From positions 1 through 43,759 of the forward strand of contig JAVHLK010000017.1 of NCBI GenBank assembly GCA_031082285.1: a stretch of 43,759 nt of DNA, in the 5' to 3' direction. Below are positions 23,757 to 32,065 of the stretch, piece after piece. Each line of letters starts with the position of its first letter. Positions within the stretch are counted from its first letter, which is position 1. The notes under the pieces are model-generated. The model was not told the origin of the DNA. It did no database searches and worked only from the letters and a program-made list of their open reading frames with translations. This stretch comes from Desulfomonilaceae bacterium (GTDB lineage Bacteria; Desulfobacterota; Desulfomonilia; Desulfomonilales; Desulfomonilaceae). The position numbers and the translations under genes are program-made.

Positions 23757-25205
23757 ATGAGCCTGACAAAGAATATACTGACTCGTTTCGCACACTTGCT
23801 TTCAGCCCAAGCCGTCGACGGCATACTGACCACCGGCTGGTTCCTGTACATGGCGTGGTCCGACCCTCACGTGTACGGAACCATCATGTACGCATTGGCC
23901 GGGGGAATGATCGTCACGCGGGTGGTCCAGTTCGGATTGTATTATGCGCTGGTGGGATACCTGTCCCGGGTTGACCGCGGCGAGATCCCCGGCGTGCTCC
24001 ATTCGGTAAACATTCTTAAACTCGTGCTGCTGGTACCCGCAATGGTCGTGGTCGGAGGGTTCGCGCTGTACCAGGCATTATCTCCGGATGTCGCCTGGGC
24101 GCTGTTTTTTGTGTGTCTCGGCTTCGGCCTTGAAGTGATAGCGGACACGTTCTTTGCGGACATGAGGGTGCGGGGTCGCCAGGACCAGGAGGCTCGTATA
24201 CGAATGATCAGTTCGGTCGCCTCCGTCGCGTACGCGTTCCTCACCACCGCCACAGGGCTCGGGGCGGTGATCGTCTCCCTGTTCAAGTTGGTCTCGGCAG
24301 TAATTCGCATCGCACTCGTGGCAACAAACCACATGAGAACCTACTCCGGGACTCCCTGGAGAATCACTCACTGGGCCTCGGTGTGGAGCTTGTTCACGGG
24401 GGCGAGCGTCTTTGCGCTCATTCAGATCTTGGGCCTGTTCTACAACAAAACCAACGTCTTCTTCCTCGAGCGGGTCACCGGAGTGAAGGGGGTCGCGCTC
24501 TACAGTGCCGCGTACAATCTGGTGGACCCCGTATCCGCCCTGGCTTCGGAACAGCTCCTGGGATGGGTGATCTTCCCTCTGTTGGCCTATTTGTGGCGCG
24601 ACAAGAAAGAAGATATCGGTCCGGTGGTGCACACCAGTGCGAGGTGGCTTCTGGTCATTGCATTTCCCATCATGTTGTTCCTGGCAGTGATGGGGAAGAC
24701 GATCGTGGACATCATCTATCCTCCCGAACTCAGGGCGTGCGCGTGGATGCTTCCCTACTTGGTCTGGACCATCGTCCTCTCATTTGAGGTCAATCTCTTC
24801 GCGTATGTCATGATGGTTACAGGGGCCCAGAGGATCCTCCTGGCCTTCGCATGCGTGGTCACCGCGTTCAACCTGTTGTTCAACGTGACGCTGGTGCAGT
24901 CCTACGGTCTGCTCGGCGGATGCCTGGTCATCATTTTCACCAAGCTCGTCATGACGGCTCTCACACTGATCTACTGCCAGTGGCGCTTCCGATTCTTCAC
25001 GCTTTTGGACGTCGTCTACCCTGCCCTGCTGTGGGTCGTACCCGCGGCCATGTACCTCCTCCTCGAACCTCACATCACGAGCATTCCCGCACTTGCGGTG
25101 ACTCTGGCCGTGTACGGCCTCGTCGTGTTCAAGACCGGTCCCACATACCTCGGGGACCTTCCCAAAGCTCCCCCTACCCGGGAGCGCGGAGATCCCGGTT
25201 TCTGA
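23757..25205 (+). CDS. Polysaccharide flippase-like membrane protein (Wzx/MATE fold)
   Basis: This 482-residue protein has about 12-14 hydrophobic helices and no long soluble domain, as in Wzx-type oligosaccharide flippases of the MOP superfamily. A characteristic stretch is VFFLERVTGVKGVALYSAAYNLVDP, equivalent to the family's N-x-x-D-x-x-hydrophobic-x-G-x-Y-x-x-A region, followed by a large central loop pattern (FPLLAYLWRDKKEDIGPVV). AGGA lies eight bases before the ATG. It probably moves lipid-linked glycans across the inner membrane. The substrate is unknown. Confidence 0.82.
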   Translation: MSLTKNILTRFAHLLSAQAVDGILTTGWFLYMAWSDPHVYGTIMYALAGGMIVTRVVQFGLYYALVGYLSRVDRGEIPGVLHSVNILKLVLLVPAMVVVGGFALYQALSPDVAWALFFVCLGFGLEVIADTFFADMRVRGRQDQEARIRMISSVASVAYAFLTTATGLGAVIVSLFKLVSAVIRIALVATNHMRTYSGTPWRITHWASVWSLFTGASVFALIQILGLFYNKTNVFFLERVTGVKGVALYSAAYNLVDPVSALASEQLLGWVIFPLLAYLWRDKKEDIGPVVHTSARWLLVIAFPIMLFLAVMGKTIVDIIYPPELRACAWMLPYLVWTIVLSFEVNLFAYVMMVTGAQRILLAFACVVTAFNLLFNVTLVQSYGLLGGCLVIIFTKLVMTALTLIYCQWRFRFFTLLDVVYPALLWVVPAAMYLLLEPHITSIPALAVTLAVYGLVVFKTGPTYLGDLPKAPPTRERGDPGF

Positions 25206-25351
25206 ACCACGTTACCGGTTTCATGAATTCGGCCGCCGATTCCGAAGCAGTGAGATCGCTTGCTGCGGTTCAAGCTCAGCGAGACGGACCGACTCTCTTG
25301 ACGTCGCGTGCCCGTCGTCCGTTTCTCTGTACACGGCTCACAGTCCGTAGC

Positions 25352-26527
25352 TCAGGTCGCTGCACGTTCGGATTTGACTTGTTTGAACGCGAACGCACTC
25401 TCCTCGGTGCGCATGTTGAAGGGAACCTGCAGGTCTTCGAGCCCGGAGATGACATAGACGTCCGAACCGGGATCCACCGCCATGGAGCCTTCCCGGTCAA
25501 ATCCCCGGCGACTGGAACAGTAGGAGCAGTACGGGAAATACGGTTCATCCGAGTCAATCGTTCGACGGATCTCACTCATGATCCGCCCGCGCCACACCGA
25601 CTCCCAGCCGTCATCCCAGAACCCCACTCGCTGTCTCCATGACCGTCCGCAAAACCGAATGGACCCGTCCGTGTCGATCCGCATTGCCTGCCATGGGTGG
25701 AGGCACCTCCGAGACTGCCTTTCCGTACTCATAAGAGGAGGCAGTTCAAGCTCGACGCCGTATTCCCGGGCCTTGGCTCGGGCTCGACCGAACAGGTCCT
25801 TACAGAGTTGCCTGTGGAAGTACATTGACTCCTGCAAGTCCACACTGTTCGCCACAATGAGGTACTGAACCTGAACTCGCTCAAAACCGTACTTGTCGCA
25901 CAACTCGAACAGTTCGAGAAGTTCCTCCGCGTTTGATCTCATGATCGAAAAACGGAGCGACAGGCGAGGGAATCTGAGACCGTTCCGGTCTCTTATCGTG
26001 GAGAGGTACTCGATATTGTTCAAGATCGTCTCGTGTCGCGCTCCGCGCCTGATACGTTCCAACGTCTCCTTTCGCGCTCCGTCAAAAGAGATTCTCAAAT
26101 CTTCGAGCGTCTGGTCTTCCGCCAGCCAATGGGCGACATCTCGGCTTATCAACATGCCGTTGCTTGTCACATCAGTTACGTTTCGGTACCGTCGAGCCAA
26201 GGAGAGCGCGTCCCTGATCCGTGCATAGAGAAAAGGCTCACCGCCGCTGCAGAACTCGACCTTGAGGGACGTGTGAAACAAAGCGGCTGCAATACGTTCA
26301 TACAACTCAAAGGGCAACCAGCGCGAATCCTTTGCGGAACCATAGGAAATGCACTGCACACATCTCAGGTTACAGGCTTTTGTAAGGGCAATGTCTACTG
26401 TTCTCGGCAGGCTGATCGGCAAAGGCCTTCGAAGCGCTTCTTCACAGCAATTCACCAGCGCGTTCATAAGCGCTCCGGCATTCACCTGTCGCAATGCGGT
26501 CAACACCCGGTCAAGCGTGTGATTCAT
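25352..26527 (-). CDS. Radical SAM protein with SPASM-like C-terminus
   Basis: From the ATG at 26525-26527 (GAGG nine bases upstream) the protein has 391 residues. The radical SAM motif CNLRCVQC (Cys52, Cys56, Cys59) binds the 4Fe-4S cluster. EFCSGGEPFLY gives the SAM-binding GGEP element. The C-terminal part has a SPASM-like Cys set (RCLHPW, IRFCGR, YCSYCSS), suggesting at least one extra cluster. Such proteins modify peptides, proteins or carbohydrates. No obvious substrate peptide is adjacent. It is divergent from the HEAT-like gene and convergent with the flippase. Confidence 0.87.
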   Translation of the reverse strand: MNHTLDRVLTALRQVNAGALMNALVNCCEEALRRPLPISLPRTVDIALTKACNLRCVQCISYGSAKDSRWLPFELYERIAAALFHTSLKVEFCSGGEPFLYARIRDALSLARRYRNVTDVTSNGMLISRDVAHWLAEDQTLEDLRISFDGARKETLERIRRGARHETILNNIEYLSTIRDRNGLRFPRLSLRFSIMRSNAEELLELFELCDKYGFERVQVQYLIVANSVDLQESMYFHRQLCKDLFGRARAKAREYGVELELPPLMSTERQSRRCLHPWQAMRIDTDGSIRFCGRSWRQRVGFWDDGWESVWRGRIMSEIRRTIDSDEPYFPYCSYCSSRRGFDREGSMAVDPGSDVYVISGLEDLQVPFNMRTEESAFAFKQVKSERAAT

Positions 26528-26996
26528 ATGGAAGAACCTCTTGGTATTTCGGGCAGGCAGGTATGTTACTCCCATCTCAAAGGATATGCAACGCGCGCGG
26601 TCTCCCGCGTTCGTTGTACCGTCACCGTCGGGAGAGCGCCTGTGAGACACCCCGGATGACGTGCCTCCGCCATAATCCTTGAACCCGCAAGATGGTGACT
26701 ATATAAGGATGGGGGAGGATGGAGATGAGATCCGGCCTCCCATCCTGGGGGAAGGATCTTCCGTCACCTTTCCCACATCGAGCGCAGTCACCCGGAGAGG
26801 CTTGCCCATGACTCTACTTGCCTGCCTGCAACCGCACGGCTTCCCCCGCGGGGAGGACAACGGAACGTCACGCCGTGGCCTACCTAATTGCAATGCGAAA
26901 ATTCAGAGGCAGACGGGCCGGGCCGGGCCGAAGAGCTCACCCCGGTTCCAAGTGGGGCGCGTGCCGGGACGCGAGCCCCGTGCCGACGACGTGGGC
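26528..26996. other. Divergent interval upstream of radical SAM and HEAT-like genes
   Basis: These 469 bases hold an imperfect hairpin, AGGATGGGGGAGG (26706-26718) against CCTCCCATCCT (26736-26746), with no T tract. The plus frame of the HEAT-like gene stays open through most of it, but with no domain or ribosome site, so I treat it as non-coding. Confidence 0.45.
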
Positions 26997-28049
26997 ATGG
27001 TGCAATCGCTTCGGCGGATTGCACTCTTGCTGTGTCTTGTTGTGCTCGTGATTCCCGCGCTTCACGAGCCGGCACGATCCGCGGAACAGAATAATTCAAC
27101 CGCGGCGGACGGTTCAATCCGGAGGCCGATCCTGAAGGACCTTTTCACCGGCATCTCGGAGGAAAACCAACGGGGCGGCGAGGAGAAGCTCGAGGATGTT
27201 GCAGGGCTCGTCGAACGGTTGAGCGAAGCGGATACCGGTTCGACGAACACGCCGGCGAAATCCCCCGATATGGTCGAAACACCCCGGCAGGCAATTGAAC
27301 GGATACTGAAGCGAACGATTTCTCGCCGGCCCGATGATGTTCACGTCCTCGACCCCGTGTTTGCCGCGGCAACCGAGGGAACGCCCGACCGCCGCAGGGC
27401 AGCGATCGAGATTCTTGGGTCGTTGAAGGAGCCTCTTGCAGAACCGCTCCTCGCCGGAATTGCCGCGGACAAGGGCAATCCGCTGCGAGAAACCGCGTTG
27501 ACGGGCTTAAACCGTATTCGATCGCAGGCCGAGGTCAGTCGGAAGAGCACGCACATGATGTACCTTCAAGTAGTTCTCCTGGCCGTGAGCATTGTGCTGG
27601 CCTGCGGTCTCGTCGCGATCGCCGTGCAAGAACGGCGCACCCGGCAAGACCCATGGCGGGTCGTCTTGTTGCTTCTCTGCGTGCTGATGGTCGTGTGGTT
27701 TCTCGGGATCGTCGGCGCGGATTACCTCATGTCGACCGTGACCGACACACGGATTGACCGTGCAGTCGAACGCAAGCAGGCCGTCGCCCTCGCGAAAAAG
27801 ATCAATTTCGAATGGTCGGAGTATCCCGGCGATTCATATGCCGCCCGATACCTCGTGCTCAAAGGCAACCCCGCGGTCATACCCTTGCTCGCGCACATCA
27901 AGAACGAAACTCTCCCGTCGATCCGGTACCAGGACTATTGGAACAAACATCTGGAGAGGCGCATAGACTGGACAATCGCGAGGCTGGAAGAGAGGCGGAA
28001 ACGATCCGAAGAGTCCGTCGGAGGGCCGGCCGACCGAACGCGACAATGA
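26997..28049 (+). CDS. HEAT-like repeat protein with signal peptide and two membrane helices
   Basis: This protein of about 350 residues starts at ATG 26997 (weak ribosome site). The N-terminus MVQSLRRIALLLCLVVLVIP looks like a signal peptide or anchor. Residues about 120-185 contain HEAT-like helices (RAAIEILGSLKEPLAEPLLAGIA, LRETALTGLNRI). Two membrane helices follow (YLQVVLLAVSIVLACGLVA and VVLLLLCVLMVVWFLGIVG). After them is another HEAT-like unit with GNPAVIPLLAHIKNE. No enzyme motif is seen. HEAT repeats in the envelope usually mediate protein contacts. Confidence 0.6.
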   Translation: MVQSLRRIALLLCLVVLVIPALHEPARSAEQNNSTAADGSIRRPILKDLFTGISEENQRGGEEKLEDVAGLVERLSEADTGSTNTPAKSPDMVETPRQAIERILKRTISRRPDDVHVLDPVFAAATEGTPDRRRAAIEILGSLKEPLAEPLLAGIAADKGNPLRETALTGLNRIRSQAEVSRKSTHMMYLQVVLLAVSIVLACGLVAIAVQERRTRQDPWRVVLLLLCVLMVVWFLGIVGADYLMSTVTDTRIDRAVERKQAVALAKKINFEWSEYPGDSYAARYLVLKGNPAVIPLLAHIKNETLPSIRYQDYWNKHLERRIDWTIARLEERRKRSEESVGGPADRTRQ

Positions 28050-28156
28050 CCGATGGGTCCTTCCTCTTGGTGCACCGTTGCATAGTACGGTGTCGAATTC
28101 ACGGTAAACTTCACTGCTTTGGTAGCGCCGGCCTCCGCGCCGGTTTGGATAGGGGT

Positions 28157-28173
28157 CCCGCGTTCTGCGCGGG
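28157..28173. repeat. Dispersed palindromic repeat core, copy 2
   Basis: CCCGCGTTCTGCGCGGG forms a 6-base-pair hairpin with loop TTCTG. It is identical to 38216-38232 and is the reverse complement of the core at 8308-8323. Confidence 0.8.
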
Positions 28174-28445
28174 ACGGCACGCCACCGAGCGTTTACAGGA
28201 ACGCACGGACCATGCGGTGCGGATATTGATGCCCGGGGGTGCGGGCCGGCGGGGAGGGGAAAATGCGTGAGCGGCCTACGTGTTTTCCCGCGCACCTTCG
28301 ATAGTGCATGAACGGAAACCGCAGCCGTTCTTGCCTCGGCGAGTTCGTGCTCCGAGAACGCGGGTTCCGGGTCCCCGATTCAGGAACGGGACAAGAATCA
28401 GGTACCGAATTCATGCGAGGTAGTACCCGATTCATTGCACGCGGA

Positions 28446-28483
28446 GAAAGAAAACCGGAGCCTGCATCATGTGCGGGCTCCGG
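28446..28483 (-). terminator. Rho-independent terminator of the pilin gene
   Basis: On the minus strand, CCGGAGCC and GGCTCCGG form a perfect 8-base-pair stem, followed by TTTTCTTT. It lies about 65 bases past the pilin stop and marks the end of a single-gene transcript. Confidence 0.8.
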
Positions 28484-28548
28484 ACATGGTAGTTCAGGGT
28501 TGGGCGAACCGGGCCGGCAGAGGCATAAAACATGCCGTCTCAGGAGGG

Positions 28549-29181
28549 CTATTCAGCGCCGGTCATCATATCGCACAGCACGCTGCCGGGAGTACGGAAC
28601 GGGAAGGCTTCGTCCGTTGTACCAGTGGCAACGATGGACTCCGTGTAGCACACGCCGTTAGCGGAGGGAGAAGGATACGGATAGACATTCCAATTGGCGG
28701 AAACTCCGTCACCCGCGTCTTCACCGCATTCCGCGGGAACGGCCGGCAGGTCGCCGCCGCCCACGAACGGTGCGCGGTATATGTAGCGCATGCCCTCTCT
28801 CGGGTGGCTTCCCTTCATGGCGCATCCCATAATGACCCACCGTTCGTCGACTTGGCCCATTCTCACCAGAACTTCGCACTTGGCGGTGCCCCCGCGCCAG
28901 CCATAGTACGGTCCCACCATGTACTTTAAGGCATCGTTGTCGTTGATGTGATCGGCAATCTCCTCGTCGAACTTATAGTTCAGGTCCACCAGCTCGTTTC
29001 CCAAGCGTTCGAGGGACGCTGCCACCTTTCCAACGTCCGCGGACGCGCTCCGGTCGCACGCGGTCCTCTTGTACGACACATAATACGGTATGGCAATGGC
29101 AAGTATGATGCCGATGATTGCGACGACCACCATGAGTTCAATAAGCGTGAAACCCTTTGTAGTCCTGATCTTTCCGAGCAT
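28549..29181 (-). CDS. Type IV pilin-like (pseudopilin) protein
   Basis: This 210-residue protein has a class III signal: leader MLGKIRTTKG, cut before Phe11, then FTLIELMVVVAIIGIILAIA with Glu at mature position 5. The rest is a globular head with cysteines (ACDR, KCEV, GCAM, ECGE, VCYT, LCDM) that could form disulfides. AAGGAGGAG directly precedes the ATG. It is longer than the roughly 60-residue Geobacter PilA and closer to PilA/PilE-size pilins or pseudopilins. No assembly genes are in this window, so it is transcribed alone, from a sigma-54-type promoter and into a terminator. Confidence 0.9.
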   Translation of the reverse strand: MLGKIRTTKGFTLIELMVVVAIIGIILAIAIPYYVSYKRTACDRSASADVGKVAASLERLGNELVDLNYKFDEEIADHINDNDALKYMVGPYYGWRGGTAKCEVLVRMGQVDERWVIMGCAMKGSHPREGMRYIYRAPFVGGGDLPAVPAECGEDAGDGVSANWNVYPYPSPSANGVCYTESIVATGTTDEAFPFRTPGSVLCDMMTGAE

Positions 29182-29299
29182 AATCTCCTCCTTGTGGTAG
29201 TACTCTTAGGAATGGCGATCAACAGCCGGAGGGGAACGATCATCGTGCAGCCTAGGCGGCTGACGCGTCGGCTTCCTCGAGCACACGTTTGGATCATCA

Positions 29300-29315
29300 T
29301 GCAACCTCCGTGCCA
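29300..29315 (-). promoter_or_regulatory. Sigma-54 (RpoN) promoter of the pilin gene
   Basis: The minus strand reads TGGCACG-GAGG-TTGCA, an exact match to the -24/-12 consensus TGGCACG-N4-TTGCA. Start of transcription would be near 29289, giving a leader of about 108 bases. Sigma-54 promoters need an NtrC-type activator; PilR does this for pilins in several proteobacteria. Confidence 0.88.
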
Positions 29316-29369
29316 TCGTAGCGTCGGGACAGGCGTGCTTGAAATGAAGGTCAAATGCGTTCTTACCGC

Positions 29370-29399
29370 CGCGTTTTGTCAAATTTGTGACAAAACGCG
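29370..29399. promoter_or_regulatory. Perfect palindrome, candidate enhancer site for the pilin promoter
   Basis: Arms CGCGTTTTGTCA (29370-29381) and TGACAAAACGCG (29388-29399) are perfect 12-base inverted repeats around 6 bases. The centre is about 95 bases upstream of the expected pilin transcription start, the usual place for an NtrC-family activator. The inner TGTCA-N6-TGACA would also fit a CRP/FNR-type dimer. No T tract follows, so a terminator is unlikely. Confidence 0.65.
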
Positions 29400-29586
29400 T
29401 CACCAGGCTCCCGAATTGATGTAACATATCGAAACAAAGAGACATTTGTATGTAAACAGACTTTACATCTCGTGGCAAGTTGTCATAGCCCCTTCTCCTC
29501 ATCGCTCAGTAGGGAATCCTTGACCGGTATGTGGTACTGTACGACCGTTATTGCACCGAATTCGGCACGATGCTAAACTTCAGCCC

Positions 29587-31836
29587 ATGAGGGATCGCGT
29601 GAATACCGTTGAGCAGGTCGGGACACGTCACGGTTTCCCGGAAACCGGACCGTACCGACAATGCGAATGCACTGAACACGAGGCGAAGACGCGAATCCGT
29701 TGGGGCATGGTGGGCCTCGGCTTCGTACTTGCGAGCTCGGCATTGGTCGTGACCAATTACCCGGCACTGAAATCGCCGATGATTTACGATTCCGGACAGT
29801 TCATCTTGTCAAAAACAGAGCTATTTCAGCGAAACGGCATCTGGGACGTGATCGGCATCATACCTGTTCGACCACTGTTCATGGTCACGCTCTACCTCAA
29901 TTACTTGACTACGGGTATGGACCCTCAATATTTTCGTTTGGTCAACATTGTGCTGACGGCATTGACGGGGACGGTTCTTTCTTTGCTGATATTTCTCGTT
30001 TTGGACATTGGGCTCCGGGAAACTGTACGCGGCCGCGGTCGACTGCTCCAAGTGAGTCTATTCCTCGGTTTCATTTTTGCGATCCACCCTCTGCAGACCT
30101 TTACCACGCTATATATTTGGCAGCGTGAAGCGACTCTCGCCGCTTTGTTCTATTTCGCCGCCATAGCCGTCTATCTGGCTGCGCGATCCGGGCGTTTGAG
30201 GAGTTCAAAGGTCGGCTACGGGCTCAGCAGTGTGCTTTTTTTCGCAGGTATGTTGTGCAAGGAAAACGTGATTACGGTTCCGGCCGTGTTGCTCTTGGCC
30301 GATGCCGCGCTGATTCGGTGCGCCGGCAAGGAATTACGAAGAAGCGTAATTCGGGTAAGCGCTATCGCCTTTGTGCCGATGCTTTTGTACTTTCCCATAA
30401 CCAACCTTCTCGCCACCGCGGAAAGTAGGGAATTGCAGAACGCGTTGAGCCGGCTGAGCGGCTATTATCACTTTTCGGGATTATCCCTTGCAGAGGTCTT
30501 GCTGACCGAGTGTCGGGTTTTCTTCGTCTATTTGACTTCCATACTTGCGCCGATTCCCGGAACTCTCGATCTCGTCAAGCCGATGACCGTATCGCGGTCG
30601 CTGCTGACTCCGCCGATTACCATTGCGGCATGCGCCGGTGTGGCGGTCCTCGTGGGCACGGCCATATATCTCTTCCGCCGACGTCCCGTCACCGCGTTCG
30701 GGATACTGTTCTTCGCGATCAGTCTGATTCCTGAGAGTGTTCTTATACCCTACTACCTTTTCTTCGGCTATCGCGCCATCCTTCCCATGGCGGGCGTTCT
30801 CATGATTATCGCCGAGGGCATGCTTCAGGTTGCGGAAGCCGCCGCACGGAGCGACAGCCGCGTGAAGGCTTCCCGGATTGCCCTGGGTGTGATCGTGTCG
30901 CTCGTCGTCGTCGGCTTGCTTGCCGCAACCCATCTCCAGTCCGTCCGCTGGAATCCGTTGTCCTTCTGGGAGGAGGCATATGGTAAGCTTCCTCAAGAAA
31001 GATCGCTGATTGAGAAGAAGCCTTATTTGGATATACTTAACAATTTGACTGTCGTGCTCTCACGCAGGGGAAACATGCATGAAGCGGAAGAAGTGGTTCG
31101 GGAGGCTGTGGAATTGTACCCCGACGAGTCCGTCGGCGCAGTGATCGAACTTGGGAACGCCTTGCTCGCCGCCAATGATCTGCTCAAAGCGGTTGAGGTC
31201 TACCGCGGGGCAATCAGGCTCAAGCCGACATTGGTGCAACCGTATGTCAATCTTGGGGCAGCGTATGTGGCCCTGGGGTCGCACGAGAAAGCGACACGCG
31301 TCCTCCGAAAGGCCGTCTCTCTGGACCCGAAGCATGCGAGGGCGCGAGCGAATCTCGGCATCTCGCTGGTCAAGCTCGGCCTTCATACGGAGGCGATCAA
31401 GCACTTGGACGCGGCCGTTAAGCTGAACCCGAAGCTGGCAAATGCTCATTTTTTTCTGGGTGCGGCATGGGAAAATTGCGGCGATACTACGCGTGCCGTC
31501 ATGTCGTACGAACGGGCCCTGGGGCTAGAGCCAACGCTCATCGACGTCCGAATCCACTTGGCAAAGGCACTGATCAAGCTTGAGCGCCACCAGGAGTCAA
31601 TAGACCAGTATCAACGCGTGTTGCAGCTTGACCCGAAGAACTACCGGATCCACACCGACTTGGCCCGTCTATTCATGAGGACGTCTCAGTTCGACCGGGC
31701 GATCGGTCATTCGAGAGAGGCACTGCGTCTCAAACCTGATTTCAAGCAAGCCGGAGATATTCTCAAGTCGGCACATGAGCGCACCGGAGCACGTCCGCCC
31801 GAGCCGGTTCGTTCCCCGGGAACCCCGGAGCCGTAG
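29587..31836 (+). CDS. TMTC-like membrane glycosyltransferase candidate with TPR repeats
   Basis: This is a protein of about 749 residues from ATG 29587. The first 450 residues are polytopic with GT-C features: an Asp after helix 1 (PMIYDSGQFI) and a HPLQTFTTLYIWQREATLAALFYFAAI segment resembling the HP-x-x-x-x-V-x-W-x-x-xRa-x-x-L pattern of TMTC/DUF1736 proteins, known in animals as O-mannosyltransferases. The C-terminal 250 residues contain about seven TPR units (for example YVNLGAAYVALGSHEKATRVLRKAV, with LDPKHARARANLG after it). The role is probably transfer of a sugar to protein or glycan at the outer face of the inner membrane. Acceptor and donor are unknown. Confidence 0.8.
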   Translation: MRDRVNTVEQVGTRHGFPETGPYRQCECTEHEAKTRIRWGMVGLGFVLASSALVVTNYPALKSPMIYDSGQFILSKTELFQRNGIWDVIGIIPVRPLFMVTLYLNYLTTGMDPQYFRLVNIVLTALTGTVLSLLIFLVLDIGLRETVRGRGRLLQVSLFLGFIFAIHPLQTFTTLYIWQREATLAALFYFAAIAVYLAARSGRLRSSKVGYGLSSVLFFAGMLCKENVITVPAVLLLADAALIRCAGKELRRSVIRVSAIAFVPMLLYFPITNLLATAESRELQNALSRLSGYYHFSGLSLAEVLLTECRVFFVYLTSILAPIPGTLDLVKPMTVSRSLLTPPITIAACAGVAVLVGTAIYLFRRRPVTAFGILFFAISLIPESVLIPYYLFFGYRAILPMAGVLMIIAEGMLQVAEAAARSDSRVKASRIALGVIVSLVVVGLLAATHLQSVRWNPLSFWEEAYGKLPQERSLIEKKPYLDILNNLTVVLSRRGNMHEAEEVVREAVELYPDESVGAVIELGNALLAANDLLKAVEVYRGAIRLKPTLVQPYVNLGAAYVALGSHEKATRVLRKAVSLDPKHARARANLGISLVKLGLHTEAIKHLDAAVKLNPKLANAHFFLGAAWENCGDTTRAVMSYERALGLEPTLIDVRIHLAKALIKLERHQESIDQYQRVLQLDPKNYRIHTDLARLFMRTSQFDRAIGHSREALRLKPDFKQAGDILKSAHERTGARPPEPVRSPGTPEP

Positions 31837-32065
31837 CTGCCGGACCGACGTATCGGCTGCGGGTCGACAACGCGGGGACGCCTCAGCGAGAGCCCCCGGA
31901 CCACGACCCCGAGCAACCGTCCATTTGGAGTGAAATGTCGAGGCAATCTTGAACGGAAAGACAACCGAATGCCGTGCAGACACAGGGCGGCTGGTACCGT
32001 TGACGCGCACCGGCGGCCGGGAGTACCGCCCGGCCAAAGCCTGATCCGTCGACGTGCAGGTACGG

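Larger units (their letters stand above)
28050..28548. other. Convergent interval between HEAT-like gene and pilin
   Basis: These 499 bases contain a dispersed repeat core (28157-28173) and the terminator of the pilin gene (28446-28483, minus strand). No gene is supported in the remainder. Confidence 0.6.

Noticed and set aside
32015-32035. GGCCGGG-n7-CCCGGCC hairpin before the GT-C-like gene as a terminator
   Set aside because: No T tract follows, and the genes on both sides are co-directional.
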